DNA from: Dugong dugon | Lineage: Eukaryota > Chordata > Mammalia > Sirenia > Dugongidae | NCBI GenBank assembly: GCA_030035585.1 | Contig: CM057471.1 | Coordinates: 92,443,819-92,507,818 of the forward strand | DNA: 64,000 nucleotides | Direction: 5' to 3' | Shown: positions 52,952 through 64,000 of the stretch, piece after piece | Position numbering within the stretch: position 1 is the stretch's first letter | How the letters are laid out: each line of letters starts with the position of its first letter | Notes under the pieces: generated by a model | What the model was told of the DNA's origin: nothing | Databases searched by the model: none | The model's input: only the letters and a program-made list of their open reading frames with translations | Translations under genes and position numbers: made by a program

Positions 52952-55900
52952 TTACAATAGAGGTCTCATACAATATTTGTCCTTTGATGATTGACTTATT
53001 TCACTCAGCATAATGTCCTCCAGTTTCATCCATGTTATGAGATGGTTCACAGATTCCTTGTTGTTCTTTCTTGTTGCATAGTACTCCATTGTGTTTATGT
53101 ACCCTGGTTTGTTTATCCATTCATCTGTTGATGGGCAGCTAGGTTGTTTCCATCGTTTTGCTATTGTGAACAATGCTGCCATGAACATAGGTGTACATGT
53201 GTCTATTCGAGTGATGACTCTTATTTCTCTAGGATATATTCCTAGGAGTGGGATTGCTGGATCGAATGGTATGTCTATTTCTACCTTTCTGAGGAAGTAC
53301 CATATCATTTTCCAAAATGGTTATATCATTTTGCATTCCCACCAGAAGTGCATAAGAGTTCCAATCTCCCCGCAACCCCTCCAACATTTGTTATTTCCAG
53401 TGTTTTAGACTCATGCCAGTAATGCCGGGGTGAGATGGTATCTCATTGTGGTTTTAATTTGCATTTCTCTAATAGCTAGTGATCCTGAGCATTTCCTCAT
53501 GTGTCTGTTGGCTATTTGAATGTCTTCTTTGGTGAAGTGTCTGTTCATCTCCTTTGCCCATTTTTAAAATATGATTATTTGTCTTTTTGTTGTAGAGGTG
53601 TTGGATTTTCTTGTAGATTAGGGAGATTAGAGCTTTGTCTGACTTGTATTGTCCAAAAATTTTTTCCCAATCTGTAGGTTCTCTTTTTACTCTTTTGATG
53701 AAGTCTTTGAAGAGCATAGGTGTTTGATTTTTAGAAGATCCCAGTTATCTAGCTTATCTATTGGGGTTTGTGCGTTGATGGTTATGGTTTGTATCCTGTT
53801 AATGCTGTGTATTAAGGCCTGAAGTGTTAGTCCTATTTTTTCTTCTATGATCTTTATAGTTTTAGGCTTTATATTCAGGTCTTTGATCCATTTTGAAGTA
53901 GCTTTTGTATATGGGTGAGGTATGGGTCCTGTTTCATTTTTTTGCAGATGGATATCCAGTTTTGCCAGCACCATTTGTTAAAAAGACTGTCTTTTCCCCA
54001 TTTGATGGACTTTGAGCCCTTGTTGAAGATCAGGTGACCGTAGGTGGATGGATTTACATCTGGGTTCTCAATTCTGTTCCATTGGTCAATGTATCTGTCA
54101 TTGTACCAGTACCAGGCTGTTTTGACTACCGTAGCTGTATAGTAGGTTCTGAAGTCAGGTAGTGTAGGTCCTCCAACTTTATTCTTCTTCTTCAGTAGTG
54201 CTTTACTTATTCGGGACTTCTTCCCTTTCCATATAAACTTTAAGATTAGTTTTTCCATCTCTTTGATGTTGTTGGTATTTGAATCGGGATTGCATTGTAT
54301 TTGTAAATTGCTATGGGTAGAATTGTCATTTTCACAATGTTGAGTCTGCCTATACATGAGCATAGTATGTTTTTCCATTTATGTAGATCCCTTTGGGTTT
54401 CATGCAGAAGTGTTTTGTAGTTTTCTTTGTATAGGTCCTTTACATCCCTGGTCAGATTTATTCCTAAGTATTTTATCTTTTTAGGTGCTATTGAAAATGG
54501 TATTGTTTTCCTGATTTCCTTTTCATCGTTCTCCTTATGGGTGTATAGGAATCCAACTGATTTTTGAAAGTTTATCTTGTATCCTGCTACTCTGCTGAAT
54601 CTTTCTGTTAGTTCCAGTAGATTTCTCATGGAGTCTTTAGGGTTTTCTATGTATAGTATCATATCATCTGCAAACAGGGACAGTTTAACTTCTTCATTAC
54701 CAATTTGGATGCCCTTTATTTCTTTTTCTTGCCTGATTGCTCTAGCTAGAACTTCCAGCACAATGTTAAATAGGAGGGGTGATAAAGGGCATCCTTGTCT
54801 TGTTCCTGTTTTCAAGGGGAATGTTTTCAGCCTCTGTCCATCAACAACGATGTTGGCTGTTGGTTTTGCATAGATGCCCTTTATTATGTTGAGAAATTTC
54901 CCTTCTATACCTATTTTATTGAGAGTTTTTATCAGGAATGGGTGTTGGACTTTGTCAAATGCTTTTTCCATGTCAATTGAGATGATCATGTGATTCTTTT
55001 CTTTCCTTTTATTTATGTGGTGGATTACATTGATTGATTTTCTAATGTTGAACCATCCTTGCATACCTGGTATGAATCCTACTTGGTCGTGGTGTATTAT
55101 TTTTTTGATAGGATGCTGAATTCTATTGGCTACAAATTTGTTAATTTTTGCTTCTATATTCATGAGAGATATTGGTCTGTAATTTTCTTTTTTTGTGATG
55201 TCTTTGCCTGGTTTTGGTATCAGCATTACGCTGGCTTCATAGAATGAATTTGGAAGGGTTGCTTCCTCTACTATGCTCTGAAATAGCTTGAGTAGTACTG
55301 GTACAAGCTCTTCTGTAAATGTTTTGTAGAATTCTCCAGTGAAGCCATCTGGGCCAGGGATTTTTTTGGTTGAGAGTTTTTTTTATTACCTTTTCAATCT
55401 CTTCTCTTGTTATGGGTCTGTTCAGATTTTCAACATCACTTTGCTGTAGTTTGGGTAGCCTGTGTGTTTCCAGAAATTTATCCATTTCCTTTAGGTTTAC
55501 AAATTTGTTGGAGTATAGTTTTTCATAATATTCTTTTATAATCCTTTTTATTTCAGTTGGGTCTGTTGTAATGTCCCCCATTTCATTTCTTATTTGGGTT
55601 ATTTGTGTCCTCTCGTGTTTTTCTTTTTTCAGTCTGGCCAGTGGTTTGTTGATTTTGTTGATTCTTTCAGAGAACCAACTTTTGGTTTTGTTGATTCTTT
55701 CTATTGTTTTTCTGTTCTCTATTTCATTTATTTCTGCTCTGATCTTTACTATTTCCTTTCTTCTAGTGGTTGTGGGCTTTTCTTGCTGTTCTCTTTCTAT
55801 TTGTTTGAGTTCTGTAGTTAATGTTTTAACTTTGTCCCTTTATTCTTTTTGTGATATGTGCATCTATTGCTGTAAATTGTCCTCTGAGGACGGCATTTGC

Positions 55901-56765
55901 TGTGTCCAAAAGGTCTTGACATGATGTGTTTTCATTCTCATTTGATTCTAGGAATTTTTTAATTCCATCTCTGATTTCTTCTATTACCCAGTGATGTGTA
56001 AGCAGGGTATTATTCAGTTTCCATTGAATTGATATATTTTTCCTTGCTCTTTCTATTGTTAATTTTTCCCTTGATGGCATTGTGGTCAGAGAAGATACTT
56101 TGAATTATCTCAACGTTTTGGATCTTGTTGAGGATTGCTCTGTAGCCTAAGATGTGGTCTATTCTGGAGAATGTTCCATGTGCATTGGAAAAGAATGTGT
56201 ACTTTGTAGCGGTTGGATGGAGTGTTCTATATATGTCTATGAGGTCAAGTTGGGTGATTGTGCCCTTTAGGTCTTCTGTATCTTTGCTGAGTTTCTTCTT
56301 AGTTGTTCTGTCCTTTACCGAGAATGGTGTGTTGAAGTCTCCTACTATTATTGTTGAACTGTCCACTTTTCAGTGTTGTTAGAGTTTGTTTTATGTATTT
56401 TGGAGCCCTGTCATTGGGTGCGTAGATGTTTATTATGGTTATGTCTTCACGATGGATCGTCCCCTTAATCATTATATAGTGTCCTTCTTCGTCTTTTATG
56501 GTAGATTTCATTTTAAAGTCTATTTTATCTGAGATTAGAATTGCCACTCCTGCTCTTATTTGGTAGTTGTCAGCTTGATATATTTTTTTCCAACATTTGA
56601 CTTTTAGTAAATTCACATCTTTGTTTCTAAGGTGTGTCTCTTGTAGACACATATTGATGGCTCTTGTTTTCTTATCCAAAATGTCACTCTCCGTCTCTTT
56701 ATGGTTGCATTGAGTCCATTTACATTCAGTGTAATTACTGATAGATGTGAGTTTGTTGCTGTCAT
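52952..56765 (-). pseudogene. L1 ORF2 (endonuclease and reverse transcriptase), broken
   Basis: The start is placed at the Met-Thr-Ala-Thr-Asn-Ser-His before an Asn-Val-Asn-Gly-Leu-Asn block (56,765). The span equals about 1,271 codons, the usual ORF2 size. Endonuclease landmarks: Gln-Glu-Thr-His (about 56,640), Ile-Asn-Ile-Tyr-Ala-Pro-Asn, Val-Gly-Asp-Phe-Asn, Arg-Ile-Asp-His-Ile. RT landmarks: Ser-Ile-Asp-Met-Glu-Lys-Ala-Phe-Asp, and Phe-Ala-Asp-Asp at 54,663-54,674, inside the longest open piece (54,246-55,226, 326 codons). The reading frame changes at least nine times, so no protein is made. A live ORF2p nicks DNA and primes reverse transcription at the nick. Confidence 0.93.
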
Positions 56766-57243
56766 TTTGCAGTGCTTTTTTTGTGGTGCTGAAGTTTTCT
56801 TTGTTCTTCTTACTCTCTTGTGCTGAGTTACTTTTGTTTGTGGGTTTTTTTTTTTCATTTCTTTTGTTTTTGTAGGTTTTGTTTCTGCTGATACTTTATG
56901 TTTTTCCTTTTTTTTTTCATGAGTATGTTGGTTAACTTTCTTTGTGGTTACCATGAATTTTACCCTTATCTTTCTAAGTTTGAAGCAGTCTACCATTACT
57001 TGGTATCACCTTGCCTTCCTCTCCATTAGAAGGTTCTATACCTATGCTGTTTATTCCCTCTTTTATTGTTTTGATGTTGTTGTCATTTACTGATTAATTG
57101 CTCTGATTCCCTGTTGCATTTCTTTTGGTTTTGCATAGTCCTCAAGAGTTCATTTCCTAGATTGGTATCTGGCTGGTACGATCCTGCATCTTAGATTCTG
57201 CCTGTGAGCTGAAGGTGTTTGTCCTCAGATCCAAGAACTCCCT

Positions 57244-58187
57244 TTAATAATTCTTGTAAGTTTGTTTGACTTTTACACATTCCCTTATTTTCTGTTTATC
57301 TGGAAATGACCTAATTTCACCATCATATCTGAGTGAGAGTTTTCCAAGATATATTATTCTTGGCTGGCAATTTTTTTCTTTCAAGATTTTATATATGTCA
57401 TCCCATTGCCTTCTTGCCTGCATGGTTTCTGACAAATAATCTGAGCTTAGTCTTATTGTTTCTCCTCTGTATGAGACTACTTGTTTTTCATGAGCTGCTC
57501 TCAGGATTCTTTGTCTGTCTTTGTTTTTGGCGAGTGTGATTATGATATGCCTTGGTGATTTTCTTTTGGGGTCTCTCCTATATGGGGTTCGTTGAGCTTT
57601 TTGGATGGCAAGCTTTACATCTTTAATGATATTGGGGAAGTTTTCCGTCAGCAGTTCTTCAAAGATCCTCTCTGCATTTTCTGTTTTCCCCCCTGTTCTG
57701 GAATTCCAATCACTCATAAATTTTTGCCTTTGATTGTATCACACATAACTCTCAGGGTCTCTTCATTTCTCTTTGTTCTTTTTTCTGAGTTTTCCTGAAA
57801 CAGAGTTGCATCCACGTGTTTGTTTTCAATTCCACTGATCCTGTCTTCCACTGTTTCAAATCTGCTTCTCACCCTTTCTATGACACTGTCCATTTCTGAA
57901 ATCTTGTTGTTTATCTTTTGGATTTCTAATTGTCGTCTTGGTATAATTTCTAGTTGTGAATTTATTTTGGCATTTTATTCCTGCATTATTTTCCTGAATT
58001 CTTCCAGTTTTTTGTCTGTATTTTCAATGAATTTGTCTATTTTTTCCTCATGTTTGTCAGCTTTTTGCCTCAGCTCTTGGAGAATTCTGAGTATTAGAGA
58101 TTTGAATTCCCTATCAGGTAGTTCTAGTGCATTTTCCTCCACTGGAGAGTCATCTGGTGTTTTATTTTGGACGCCTACTGGAACCAT
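57244..58187 (-). pseudogene. L1 ORF1 (RNA-binding chaperone), broken
   Basis: Starts Met-Val-Pro-Val at 58,187. The first 70 codons lead into a coiled-coil-like Lys/Glu/Leu-rich stretch and end at an in-frame TAA (57,975). The sense sequence continues as coiled coil, and the C-terminal half is open again in another frame (57,717-57,244) with the Arg-Arg-Asp-Pro-Lys-Arg-Lys-Ser-Pro-Arg-His-Ile RNA-binding region and a C-terminal domain. Total about 314 codons, close to normal. At least one stop and one shift kill it. Confidence 0.9.
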
Positions 58188-60120
58188 CCTGTCCTGTTTT
58201 TGTAAATGTTTTGATATTGTCTGCTGTCTTTGGGAGATTCAGTAGTTATTTTTCTCGTTTATTGATTGTGGATTTGTTTGTTTCGTGCCCCCCCCCCCTT
58301 TTTTTTTAATTTGACTATGTCTGAGCAGGCGGACTGTGTGTTCTTTGTTGTTTGCTCATCTGTGGGCACAATACTTTTAACCTCCTTCTTCAGTTGGCAG
58401 GGTCAGTCACTCAGATATGGTACGGCAGGGCACTTCTAACTGAAGCGGAGTTACTGGGACAGGTTGTTTGTCGCACTTACTGCAGCCACCAGAGCGGGTC
58501 CGTAATCAGTGCAGGGCTGGTTCCAGTAGGCCATGCCTGTGCTGCTTGGTGGTGTGATGTCAAGCGCAAGGTGCAGGAAGGCAGGCTGCAGTAGGGAGAT
58601 TGTTATGTGTGGATCTAAGATGGATATGGGAGAGATGAGAGAGGAACAGGAGGCAAAAACATACAAAGAAACAAAAAAGAATGCTAGGGGACCTTGCCGT
58701 TGGAGTGGAGAGATGAGAGACTATGAAATGGAGAAAAACAGAAAGGGAAAGAGGAAGAAAAGAAAAGAATGAATAAATAAAAATCAGAAAGGTTAAAGAA
58801 CCGCAAAGTTCCCAGGGATCCCACCGGCGCTGCTATGAGGTCTGGGGAAGTCGCTCTCAGGTGTTGCAGTACAGCCTGGCTAGGAGACGTAGAGGTATAC
58901 AACGCCAGGTATTCAGGGAACAGAAAGAAAAGGAAGATATAGAGAGATGAGAAACTGAGCAATGAAGAAAGACAAAAAGGGAAAAAGAGGGAAAAGAAAA
59001 CAAAAGAAATTAAAAAAAAACCAAAAAACAAGAAAGCCCCGGCCAAGAAACAGAAAAAAAAATAAAAACTATGAAAAAAGAAATGCCATCAGGGATCCCT
59101 TTGCATGTCTGTGCAAGCCGAGTGGGAAATCACCTTGCCACACAGCACTGCCTGGCCAGAAAGGGCTTCCAACTCAAGAAAAGGAAAAGAAAACAAACAA
59201 CCAAAAGCCCCGGATCCCACCAACATGGCAACCCAGACCGCAAAGCAGCTCCACACTCGAACGGAGCTCCACAGCCCCTCAGGAAGAAGGAAAGATGGCG
59301 CATGGAGCCAGGTATTTGAGTGAAAGGAGGGGGAGGTGGCGAGAGGTAAGGAAGAAATTAAAAGACGTAGAAAAAAAAGGCAACACTAGTAGCCAACAAA
59401 TGGCACTCAGAGAGCCAGCTAGTGTGGGCTGGTGTTTATCAGACAAGAGACTGTGTTAGTGGGAAGCAGAGGGGGCTGAGTGCGGGTGAAGAAGGGTATG
59501 GAGTGGGAAAGCATATATAACAAATTACCAGAGCTCTGCAGCCCCTCAGGAAGAAGCAAAGATGGCACACGGAGCCAGATATTTGAGCGAAAGGAGGGTT
59601 AGGTGGTGAGAGGTAAGGAAGAAATCAAAAGAAGAGGAAAAAAGCAACACCAGCAGCCAACAAATGTCACTCAGAGAGCTGGCCCGTTCAGATGTGTGGA
59701 ATCCAAGCAGCCGGTGATTCCCGGTCAAGAGATTGTGGCCATGGGAAGCAGAGGAGGCTGAGTTGGGGTGAAGAAGGGTGGGGGGTGGGAAAGAATATAT
59801 CACAAATTACCGGTTGTTTTGTCTCCCGCTGGATGCACCGTGAGACTGCTTTCTCATACTCCCTGTTTGCCGGTCTCCGATAGGAGTCCAAGAAGGCAGA
59901 TCCGCGCTGTGTTACCTGGTAGTTGACCTCTGCATGAATGTCTCCTTGCTCTCTGTTTTCTGTCAGTTTTCTCACTCCATTTGGTGCTTGGCTGAGTTCT
60001 TTGTCTCTTCATTTGATGTTTTAGGGTTTCAGGATTGTTGTATTCTCTGTTTGGCTTAGTTTTTCGGATCTTTGCTGTGGAGGGATGGCATGGTGCTTCT
60101 GCTTAGAGCGCCATTTTGCC
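58188..60120 (-). promoter_or_regulatory. L1 5' UTR (internal promoter region) with repeated units
   Basis: About 1.9 kb between ORF1 and the 5' boundary. Two units of 267 and about 282 bp start GAGCTC(C/T) at 59,264 and 59,531 ('acagcccctcaggaagaagg', 'gccaggtatttgagtgaaag', ending 'caaattacc'). A second pair of blocks (58,708 and 58,943, 'gagatgagagactatg' / 'gagatgagaaactgag') lies nearer ORF1. Repeated 5' UTR units recall mouse L1 monomers, which act as promoters. The opposite strand is Lys/Arg-rich when translated. Confidence 0.8.
59264..59812 (-). repeat. Two 5' UTR monomers of the L1
   Basis: Unit 1 is 59,264-59,530 and unit 2 is 59,531-59,812. Matching landmarks are 'gaggtaaggaagaaat', 'agccaacaaatg(g/t)cactcagagag', 'gtgaagaagggt(a/g)(t/g)gg' and 'caaattacc'. 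Differences are scattered, so the duplication was old before or within the family. Confidence 0.85.
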
Positions 60121-60138
60121 ACTGAGATCGAAATTTTT
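60121..60138. repeat. Right target-site duplication of the full-length L1
   Basis: ACTGAGATCGAAATTTTT, 16/18 matches to 51,772-51,789. Confidence 0.85.
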
Positions 60139-61516
60139 ATGCAAGTGCTATATTCAGGGAAGGCTGTAAGCCTAGAAGGGAAACAGAATAGGGCAGGGAA
60201 CAAAGCAAGGCAACATTGTGATTTCATGGGGCTCTCTGGAGAGTGAATTGTACTATACAGGTTGTTTTTCCCAGCAGCCAGTGGGCTGGCTGTTGTACTC
60301 CTGCTATCAATCAATCGTTGACTATGGATTGCCTTGGGGTCAGGGTTAGGGGGATGCTAGTGGAGACTCCCAAGCACCTCCAGACTAGGTGTCTTCTATT
60401 AGCCAAGGACAGTTCCTCTGGGAAAACTTGAGGGATATATAAGCCATTATTAGCCAATAGATTGTATGCACTTGCTCACTGGAATAAGAGGTTTTCATTT
60501 GAATGAGATTTGATGCCAACAAATAATTTTGATATCTTGTCAAGGAAGCTCTTAAAAATAACTTTTTAAAATTTTTTTGCAATATTCTCTGATAAGGGTT
60601 AAAAAGACAGTATTTGTGTGATGGATCACTGGTGAGGAAACTGAGGCACAGAGAAGGTGAAATTATTTAGTTAAAACCATGAAGGAAATTGTATCAACAA
60701 CATGAGATTCCACTAGTGCATTGCTTTGCAGTGATCCCTGAGGTCTGCAGCAGTTACACAGCTGAATCCCAGGAAGGGAAAAAGATTTCCATTAAAAATG
60801 GATCAAACCTGCAATACACAAGTTTCCACTTATACCTGCACTCATGGATAGCCAAGTGGATGACCCAGCTGGTCACAGGAAAAATATGTGGGCTAAATGA
60901 AGGGTTGCTATCCAAATTGTTACAGTATGGCCACCTTAAATTCTGAGCACTGATACTTCAATAGCACAAATACTTCAATACCTCAACTGAGGTAATAGTA
61001 ATACCTCAACAGATGGAATCAGACTGGGTTGTACTATATCCTTTCTTTATCTCTACCTGTGAAAAGTCCCACAGCTAAGCGTTGAAGGATTTTTAGTTCT
61101 GTAGTCAGTCACACAGCTCTAGGGGACCTAATCTCATGATTTAATTGATAGTCATTCAGGGACGAGCAGATGGGTTTGGAGACCTAAGAAATCACCCATA
61201 ACAATTGCACTAATAGAAGACAAACATAAGCTCTCTTCCTTCTGCACGGAATATTGTTTCTCTACCTTTTGAGCATAATTAGCTGAAATTTTCCTTCAGT
61301 AGCATGAGCAATTTTCCCAATGATTATTTATCCTTATATTTTCCCTGTGCCAGTGCAACCATATTTTATTGTTATATTGGAAAAGAGCCATTATGTTAAT
61401 TGAAGCTGATGTTTTCTTGGGCAAACATCATCCCTGACAAGTCAATGGAGACTGTTGGGAAAAGGATGGTGAACCTTACCTGAAGGAGAGATAGGAGATC
61501 CCTTTAAGAATGTTTC
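60139..61516. other. Mostly unassigned; MIR-like patch at 60,625-60,690
   Basis: 'ggtgaggaaactgaggcaca', 'gagaaggtgaaattatttag' is MIR-like (antisense). The rest is not recognised. Open frames of up to 97 codons (60,021-60,314 minus) have no domain. Confidence 0.4.
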
Positions 61517-61695
61517 TCAAACTTCCTGATAATAAGAGGTACCTGGGATGTTGTTAAAATATACAGATGTCTAGGCCCCTCCTTTGGAGATGCTGATTCA
61601 GTGGGGCTTGGATATGTCCTTGGAATTTTCATTTTTAACAGCCAGCCATGTGATTGTTGCTATTAGGAAAGTGGTCTCTGAAGTATGACTTTTAA
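61517..61695 (+). mobile_element. MER5A-like DNA transposon
   Basis: 'tttctcaaacttcctgataa', 'ggtacctgggatgttgttaaaatatacagatg', 'ggagatgctgattcagtgggg', ending near 'gtggtctctgaagtatg'. Diverged. Confidence 0.55.
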
Positions 61696-61739
61696 AAAGT
61701 GGTCAGAGATGGGGAGGCCTTGATTCCCAAATATCTCCC

Positions 61740-62310
61740 ATAATCCCCATGAAGGTATTTCTCTGTTTCTCATCGCATTTCCCAACCTCTGTTCGGTACC
61801 TCCCACTAACTGCCATTCACTCCCACTTAGGTGTCTTGTTTTTACCTCAAACTCAACATGTCCTCATCACTTCACATCAGCCTACAATTTTCATCCAATT
61901 TCAAGTCATCCCCCTTCCACACACCCTGAGTCACCCGGGCACCAAACTATTTTATATTCCATATCCATACGAAGCTCTTCAAATCTTTTTACTTTTTGCA
62001 CATTCTAGTCTCTGCATGGAATACTTTCTCCCACTATTTTACCCATTGAACTTTTATTTCTTCATCAAGAGTTCAAACATCACTTCTTTTAGAAGTCTTT
62101 TTCAGCTTCCCCAGGCAGAGTTCATCCTTGCCTCTGTGTTCTCATAGCACTTTGGATTTCTCTTATTTATAATGCATGCTGTGTTGCAATTATTTGTTTA
62201 CTTGTCTTGGTAGGCAGCATGGAGGATAGGGACAATATCTTCATCACTGTTTCCTGGTGCCTAGCAGACGGTCAGGTACACAGAAGGAATTTTATAAACC
62301 TTTGCTGGAT
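61740..62310 (+). mobile_element. L2 LINE 3' end (pol C-terminus and 3' UTR)
   Basis: Sense L2: 'ctgcatggaatactttctccc', 'gagttcaaacatcacttctttt', 'gcttccccaggcagagttcatcc', then the 3' UTR 'gcatggaggatagggacaat', 'cctggtgcctagcagacgg'. The 132-codon open frame at 61,749-62,147 is this relic, not a host gene. Confidence 0.75.
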
Positions 62311-62369
62311 CAATTTTAGACTTTTAATAACTACATATTAAATGGTTATTATCAAATACAGATATAGAT

Positions 62370-62600
62370 TAATTTATTTATTAACTCTAGGCATTCATTC
62401 ATTCATTAATCCATTTATTCAAACAGATATCTACTGAACCCATCTTATATGCAAAGCATTAGAGATATCATTAATAATAAGCAAAAAATAGACGTGGTCC
62501 TTATTTTCATGGGGCTTTGAGTGGAGATAAATATATTAAAAAATAATTATATAATTAGTAAAATATTTGCTACTGTGAAAAATGCCAAGAAGGATAGGCA
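62370..62600 (-). mobile_element. L2 fragment
   Basis: 'gcattcattcattcattaatcc', 'gatatctactgaacccatcttatatgcaaagcattag' and 'gtccttattttcatggggctttgagtgg' are antisense L2 landmarks. Confidence 0.6.
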
Positions 62601-63011
62601 TATGATAGTTATGAAAGCATATATTAGGGATGTTGACTACAGAGTTGAGAGCTAGAGGAGGGATGAATGAGAAAAAGAGCCCTTCTTGAAGTCTTGGAAT
62701 GAGGGTGGTTTTTGCAGAATATCCCATGATGATTTGAAAATTTAAGAACTCTGCATAACAAGGGCACATCTCTGTGGCACCCTTTATAAAAGATATTTTT
62801 TATTTCCCCCTAGGGTTTTCTCCACACTGCCCTGTGGATTTCTAAAACATCATTTTCAAATCTGGCAATTGTGCCTCATTGAGTGAATTGGTGACTACAG
62901 CAAGTCTTATATTAAAATTATTTGTAAAATGAATAAAACCATTTTATTAGTAAATGTAATTGCTTTATTTTCTTGAATATTCACAAGAGATGCCATGTAT
63001 CCTTTTTCTTC

Positions 63012-63090
63012 TTTAATTGTGCTGTAGGTGCAAGTTATAGCTCAAGTTAATTGCACATTCAAAAATTTATATATATATTGTTTTGGACTG
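63012..63090 (-). mobile_element. L1 3' end fragment
   Basis: 'aattgtgctgtaggtgcaag', 'attgcacattcaaaaatttat', 'atatattgttttgg' parallel the antisense L1 3' UTR at 34,585-34,685. Confidence 0.6.
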
Positions 63091-63257
63091 TAGGTGTAAG
63101 TCTGCACCACAAACTTGGTCACTGATGACCTGAATCCCTATGCCACACCCCCAAAAGAAAAATGAACAGACTCCTAGGCTTACACATCTAGTAGCCGCTC
63201 TGACCATCTAGAAATGCCATATATCTCATTCAGAGTTTTGATAAATTAAAAAAAAAA

Positions 63258-64000
63258 TCATACCGCTTCCTTAGAAAACTAGAAACAGAAATACCATACT
63301 ATCCAGCAATCCTACTCCTAGGAATATACCCTAGAGAAATAAGAGCTGTCACACAAACAGACATGTGCACACCCATGTTCATTGCAGCGTTGTTCACAAT
63401 AGCAAAAAGACGGAAACAACCTAGATGCCCATCAACAGATGAATGGATAAACAAACTATGGTACATACACACAATGGAGTATTATGCAACGATAAAGAAC
63501 AATGATGAATCTGTGAAGCATCTCATAACATGGATGAAACTGGAGGACATTATGCTGAGTGAAATAAGTCAATCACAAAAGGACAAATACTGTATGAGAC
63601 CTCTATTGTAAAAACTCATGAAAAAGTTTACACACAAAAAGTAACAATCGTTGTTGGTTATGAGGGATGGGGGGGTGAGGGGGGAAATATGAAATAGACA
63701 AAAGATAAGTGGTAACTTTGGTGAAGGGTAAGACAGTACACATTACTGGGGAAGCCAGCACAACTTGTACAAGGAAAGGTCATGGAAGCTCCATAGACAC
63801 ATCCAAACTCCCTGGGGGACTGAATTGCTGGGCAGAGGGCTGTGGGGACCATGGTCTCGGGGAACATCTAGCTCAACTGGAATAACACAGTTTATAAAGA
63901 CAATGCTGTACATTCTACCTTGGTGAGTAGTATCTGGGGTCTTAAAAGCCTGTGAGCAGCCATCTAAGATTCTCCACTGGTCTCACCCCTTCGGGAGCAA
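63258..64000 (+). mobile_element. 5'-truncated L1, running off the window
   Basis: The ORF2 C-terminus starts near 63,258. 63,363-63,611 is an 82-codon piece ending Met-Arg-Pro-Leu-Leu, the same C-terminus as in the other L1 at 52,952. The 3' UTR follows and matches the reverse of 52,580-52,950 ('gaccatggtctcggggaac', 'taccttggtgagtag', 'gtgagcagccatctaag'). The A tail is beyond the window. Confidence 0.9.

Larger units (their letters stand above)
51785..60120 (-). mobile_element. Full-length but decayed L1 LINE (about 8.3 kb)
   Basis: In sense order: 5' UTR (60,120 to about 58,190), ORF1 (58,187-57,244), ORF2 (56,765-52,952), 3' UTR (about 52,950-51,800) and an A tail (top-strand Ts 51,785-51,797). 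The 5' end starts GGCAAAATGGCGC, a YY1-like start as in other L1s. The flanking duplication is 16/18 identical and the insertion point reads GCAT/AAAAA in sense, a typical L1 endonuclease site. Both frames are broken, so it is immobile. About 1.9 kb of 5' UTR and 1.1 kb of 3' UTR make it longer than the 6 kb human element. Confidence 0.93.

Noticed and set aside
54577-56382. Plus-strand open frames of 60-117 codons between 54.5 and 58.3 kb
   Set aside because: They are antisense shadows of L1 ORF2 and ORF1.
61749-62147. 132-codon frame as a host gene
   Set aside because: It follows the L2 pol C-terminus and 3' UTR.

Overview
The window is a stretch of mammalian nuclear genome with no host gene that I can support. 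The kinds of repeat point to an afrotherian, most likely an elephant. There are about 28 tRNA-derived SINEs of the AfroSINE type, with the box B-like stretch GGTTCGAATCC and a tail reading GTCGCTATGAGTCGGAA. There are five RTE (Bov-B-like) LINE copies whose 3' end matches that SINE tail. There are L1 elements of a type with a very long 5' UTR, over an older mammalian layer of L2, MIR, MER5A-like, MLT1 (MaLR) and MLT2/ERVL repeats. Nearly every long open frame belongs to one of these elements, to a microsatellite, or to chance.

Layout: 1-3.8 kb holds MaLR/ERVL LTRs, MIR and unassigned sequence. 3.86-7.16 kb is the most unusual object: a minus-strand, poly(A)-tailed copy of a retroviral RNA (R-U5-primer site-internal-U3-R-A) with 17-bp target duplications, so it was apparently inserted by L1 machinery rather than by integrase. 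7.2-16.6 kb is a dense mosaic: L2, MIR, L1 3' ends, an internally deleted RTE, an MLT2-like LTR carrying two nested insertions, and many SINEs. 16.6-22.5 kb is mostly unassigned, with a large CA-rich microsatellite and an old L1 3' end. 22.6-27.1 kb holds two RTE copies and an MLT1 LTR. 27.1-29.6 kb is unassigned. 29.6-30.9 kb is a deleted ERVL provirus that keeps a dUTPase remnant. 31.5-32.8 kb is a third long RTE copy. 33-44 kb is L2, SINEs, a solo ERVL LTR, a G-rich minisatellite and a GT microsatellite. 44.6-47.7 kb is a near full-length RTE. 51.8-60.1 kb is a complete but decayed L1 on the minus strand (3' UTR, ORF2, ORF1, 5' UTR with repeated monomers) with recognisable target duplications. 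The window ends inside another L1 3' end on the plus strand.

How the elements work together: the L1s supply machinery that makes poly(A) insertions, including the retroviral RNA copy. The RTE LINE is the probable partner of the AfroSINEs, because they share its 3' tail. The sequence shows intermediates: RTE copies with one common internal deletion (two, with the same junction), SINEs whose body matches the RTE 5' leader, and one unit headed by a tRNA-Gly-like sequence. Together these suggest a route by which the SINEs arose from the LINE. All family names come from recognition by eye, without any database search.
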